From: Aquatica leii
Lineage: Eukaryota; Arthropoda; Insecta; Coleoptera; Lampyridae
Assembly: GCA_035610365.1 (NCBI GenBank)
Contig: CM069436.1
Coordinates: 9,910,937-9,974,936, forward strand
DNA length: 64,000 bases
Reading direction: 5' to 3'
Positions 61,150-64,000 of the stretch are shown one piece after another (position 1 is the stretch's first letter; each line of letters begins with the position of its first letter). The translations under genes were made by a program, and so were the position numbers. Under the pieces are notes generated by a model. It was not told where the DNA came from. It did not search any database and saw nothing but the letters and a program-made list of their open reading frames with translations.

Positions 61150-61345
61150 TGAAAAGTTTATGAGAACAGTCAACTGTTGCAAGTTTGCTGAACGATCCAG
61201 CAGCAAAACGCACGCGTATTATTTCAGATTAGAAAACACCGCTGTTCACTGTCAGCATACAAAATTGCGCTTAGTAAATTTAATAACAGTTGACAGTTAG
61301 CAGACTCGTTCAGCAAACCGCTGTCAGTCAACTATCTCATCAGTT
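61150..61345. repeat. inverted repeat (possible MITE) in intron 3 of beta4GalT7
   Basis: gaacagtcaactgttgcaag and tttgctgaacga (61162-61195) reappear inverted as ctcgttcagcaaaccgctgt and cagtcaactat (61305-61337). About 110 bp between the arms, no coding. Confidence 0.5.
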
Positions 61346-61655
61346 GCATTCGCTAAACGTGCCCATTGTTTGGAGCGCTTGTAAACTATAGACGATGCCC
61401 TCACAACTTAAATGCAATTCTTTATAAATGGTTACTTTCCGAAAGTCCATTTCCTTGTAAAAAAAACAGATCACAGTACACTCAAGGTCTATGAACACTA
61501 AGCATAGTTCAGTATAAGAGCTGTAGACTGCAAGAATTAGGGATGGTTAAGTCAGGTTAAAAGATTATAGCGAAGGATATAACCAACTGTTCTACAAATT
61601 ATTAACAAAATAGTCAACTAAGCAGTTGATATACTCTATTTAAAAAAAAACCTAC

Positions 61656-61802
61656 TTAAAAGTGTTATGTGTTCCGGTTGTAATATTCTCCGGTCTTGAA
61701 ATGTTTAAATTAGCATCTCTCAGTCTGACGAAAAACTCGTCATCCTCCAGTCCCCAACCCCAGTATTTATTCGACATTCCATTAACTACTCCAAAATGCT
61801 CC
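61656..61802 (-). CDS. beta4GalT7: beta-1,4-galactosyltransferase 7, exon 3
   Basis: Acceptor tttggcttag; the first base completes Arg182 from exon 2, and EHFGVVNGMSNKYWGWGLED continues (residues 183-202). WGWGLEDDEFF is the conserved acceptor-binding and catalytic loop of the beta4-galactosyltransferases. The exon ends in ITTGTHNTFK with donor gtaggt at 61655; phase 2. An earlier ag (gacag, 13 bp upstream) would shift the frame, so this acceptor is preferred. Confidence 0.94.
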
Positions 61803-61853
61803 CTAAGCCAAAACTGTCTTGATTAATAAGTCGTTATTTAATTAACACCTTAC

Positions 61854-62283
61854 CTATTTACCAATAAAATACCACCGACAAATTTCTCATAATGATATCG
61901 CGGATGTAGATGAGGAGCTGCTACATGAAACGGTTGTTGTGTGGGATATGCATAGCTTAGATTGGTATTTAACGGTAATAGATCAACGTCGTGCATGGCA
62001 ATGTAATCATAGTCGTTTTTCGTGTGAAGATACCCGACGTTTATTAAGGAAGCTCTGTTAAATCGGTATCCATCGATTTGGTTAAGAATAAATATGTTAT
62101 GATCAACTTGTTGGGCGGTCAAAAATTTATTAATATACGGCACAAATATGAGTAATTCTTCAAAACGGTCACGAAATGGCACTAAAACGGCAAGTTTATG
62201 TAGAGATTTCGGTATGATCTGCTTATTGATGAATGGTCTCCGCTCGGTTAGCACAAGTTCTTGTGGGTGGCATTTACAACGAT
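61854..62283 (-). CDS. beta4GalT7: beta-1,4-galactosyltransferase 7, exon 2 (donor-binding domain)
   Basis: Carries most of the catalytic domain: [17 protein letters not shown] (residues 67-83), [10 protein letters not shown] (113-122), and HDVDLLP (136-142), whose Asp-Val-Asp binds Mn and UDP-galactose. It ends in [18 protein letters not shown]. The enzyme adds the first galactose to xylose on proteoglycan core proteins in the Golgi, a step needed for heparan and chondroitin sulfate chains. The exon begins with AT, completing Asp39 after the exon 1 G, and ends AAT AG with donor gtaagg at 61853. Confidence 0.96.
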
Positions 62284-62337
62284 CTATTAGAAATGGAATG
62301 TGTTAAATTTGAGTAAGTGCTTGCTGTGGGTACTTAC

Positions 62338-62452
62338 CATTGGTTACCAGAACGAACAGCATGATGACAATGAGAATGAACATCACAGTAATTGTTAGAG
62401 CTAAACATTGTAAAAACATCAATGTAGAGCATTTGCCGTTTTTCGTACCCAT
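62338..62452 (-). CDS. beta4GalT7: beta-1,4-galactosyltransferase 7, exon 1 (membrane anchor)
   Basis: ATG at 62452-62450 opens MGTKNGKCSTLMFLQ, a short basic cytoplasmic tail. It is followed by a single hydrophobic segment (CLALTITVMFILIVIMLFVLV as far as I can read it, about residues 16-36). This is the type II signal anchor of a Golgi glycosyltransferase. The exon ends ACC AAT G with donor gtaagt at 62337 (phase 1), matching exon 2; intron 1 is only 54 bp. The usual insect start context (ataatATG) is present and no in-frame ATG lies upstream nearby. Confidence 0.92.
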
Positions 62453-63439
62453 ATTATTTGAAAGTTAGTAATGCAAAGAAACCATTTTTGCGAGTTTATT
62501 TGTTTTTACTAGAGAAACATAACCTCTTGTAGAGAAGAAACTGGAGATTTATTATTTATGACTCGTAGACGTAATAAAAATAGATGTGAGAAGGATAAAG
62601 AAAGAAGTAATTTTCATCTTACAAAAATATATTATTTTATCTAAGAATCTGTTGTAAAGTTCCAATATTTTTCATCAAAACCAGAACTTTTCTAACCACA
62701 GTGCAGTTGGTGCAGTGTTGCAACAAAGCACAACAAAGCACGAAAGTTACTAAATTTAGTTAGGATCTTATATATAAGGTGATCGATGATTAATTTAGGT
62801 ACTTCTAAATTTTAAATTTTAGAAACACTTACCAAATAGTAGAGAAAAATTAATAGTTGCGAAAACTAAATAAATTCTTGTAAAAACATCAAACAACGTT
62901 GAAATAAATAGCAGTCTATTTAATTTTCTCTATTTGAGTAATTAGGCTGTCCTAATTAACTTCGTGATTTTAAATTTGTACAAGCGTAACTATTTTTAGC
63001 TGTATTAAATAATTGGTAGTGCAATTAAGAAACTTTGTCCATAAAAGCGTTGGTAGGTATAGCGTAAGTGGGTCAAATATAAGAAGCTGGTCGTTATTGA
63101 GCAGTACCTGTAACTGTTGTGATATTTCTCAGAGTCAAATTTATAAGAAAATTAAGTTAAAAAAACTGTTTGTGCTATAGAGATGGCGTATGCCAAAGTT
63201 CTAGCGTTAACAACACGATAGTCATCGCATGGTCTCGATGGATCGCCCTTTTTGATGCCACCAACTGGTGGATCAGAAATGGTGACAATATGGTGCTTGA
63301 CGAATTACTATGAAGATCTAAGAGTCCATAATGTGCCTAGAGGTCAGCATTTGCAATCGACTTGAAAACATCGGCGACTAGAAATCACTAGGTCAATTGT
63401 CACAATCCTAGGTTTAATGACAGAGTGATGGTACTGTAC
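62453..63439. other. upstream region of beta4GalT7; no other gene seen
   Basis: AT-rich. It would hold the 5' UTR and promoter of beta4GalT7, but I cannot place a TATA box or initiator with confidence. Confidence 0.35.
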
Positions 63440-64000
63440 GGTGCAATGACTGTACCGATTCAAACTTCTGAAGCAACGTTACAATTAATCGCTCTAAGTT
63501 GTCTACTCTCTGAGCCCAACATAAATAAATCCAGGGCTGACAACTGGCTAATGCACCCTGAGGGCTTATCGGCCATCGCCATTCTGCTTGCATCAATGAT
63601 CATACAAAGATGCGAGACAATGAGGGGGGCAGTCGCAGTAGAGATTAACAACTTGTGGCTGTACTCGTGTTACATTTCGCCAAACGACACCCTCGACGAC
63701 TTCCTCAAGGACATCAAGTGCTCACTTAAAACACACAACAAACCCGCCATAGTATCCGGTGACTTCAATGCTAAATGGCCCGGGTGGGAAAAACACAAAG
63801 AGGACGAAAGAGGACGAACTCTAATGGAGTGGCTAAAGTCACAGGACATGTGTGTGATAAATGTTGGCAATACCCCCACCTTCTCCTCACGCGAGTCCAC
63901 TTCTATAATCGATGTTACGTGCGCGAGTGCCAGGGTAGCCTCCAAGATCAAGGGATGGAGGGTGATGCATGACGAGTCGCTAAGCGACCATAATTACATC
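63440..64000 (+). pseudogene. R1-type LINE ORF2 endonuclease, runs off the right edge
   Basis: One frame is open from about 63457 to the window end. It starts inside the endonuclease (IALSCLLSEPNINKSRADNW), with the catalytic Glu in LSEPN. It continues to LYSCYISPNDTLDDFLKDIK, VSGDFNAKWPGW (Asp and Asn of the active site), TPTFSSRESTSIIDVTCASA and DESLSDHNYI (catalytic Asp-His). All active-site residues are intact. This pattern, with SIIDVT and ESLSDHxYI, is that of the R1 clade. The first part of the endonuclease before LSEPN is not recognisable upstream, so the copy looks 5' truncated or shifted. Whether RT follows cannot be seen. Confidence 0.82.

Noticed and set aside
1-64000. tRNA, rRNA and other structured RNA genes
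   Set aside because: I looked for A/B-box-like and cloverleaf patterns by eye and found none convincing; a covariance-model scan was not possible here.

Overview
The window looks like an AT-rich insect genome (a beetle is my guess, but order is not established). It has no bacterial or viral layout. It holds spliced nuclear exons with GT-AG borders, very long introns, and a dense patchwork of insect-type transposons: Ty3/gypsy, Penelope-like, several LINE clades, Tc1/mariner DD41D, hAT, piggyBac, pogo, Mutator-like, foldback and MITE.

Host genes: I can support two, both on the minus strand. (1) beta4GalT7 (galactosyltransferase I of the proteoglycan linker) is complete in four exons between 62452 and 60678. 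All splice phases agree and the predicted protein has 314 residues. (2) milton/TRAK, the mitochondrial kinesin adaptor, is only partly inside. One conserved exon lies at 4867..4763. A good candidate for its first coding exon lies at 43979..43880, about 39 kb upstream, and the splice phases match. A third, unidentified GC-rich exon candidate lies at 55551..55428. Most of the window would therefore be the first milton intron, filled with mobile elements.

Layout, left to right: pogo-like transposase remnant (25-1228); inverted pair of MITEs (3445-3932); milton exon (4763-4867); Penelope-like element with a 12-bp target duplication (8556-10740); decayed Ty3/gypsy element whose integrase reading frame runs into a TARG1/OARD1-type macro domain (13857-17130); foldback element with about 17 tandem 160-bp units (20283-23899); LINE and Penelope scraps (24160-25080); hAT element with perfect 8-bp TSD (26520-28642); second Penelope remnant, LTR scrap and LINE scrap (28985-30555); DD41D transposon with an intact 354-codon transposase (30583-32134); LINE tails (32390-33250); MITE-like element (36895-38174); solo LTR (38885-39305); piggyBac remnants around a broken second DD41D copy (39620-42790); milton first exon (43880-43979); LINE with DUF4780-like ORF1 and APE/RT/RNase H ORF2 (47520-51300); DDE remnant (51390-52060); inverted repeat (53476-54480); orphan exon (55428-55551); Mutator-like transposase pseudogene with internal tandem amplification (57040-58690); Jockey LINE remnant (58870-60130); beta4GalT7 (60678-62452); R1-type LINE endonuclease running off the right edge (63440-64000).

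The most unusual observation is the integrase-macro-domain fusion in the Ty3/gypsy element: a retrotransposon that seems to have carried an ADP-ribose-processing domain. This copy is broken, so intact relatives are needed to show that the fusion is a family trait.
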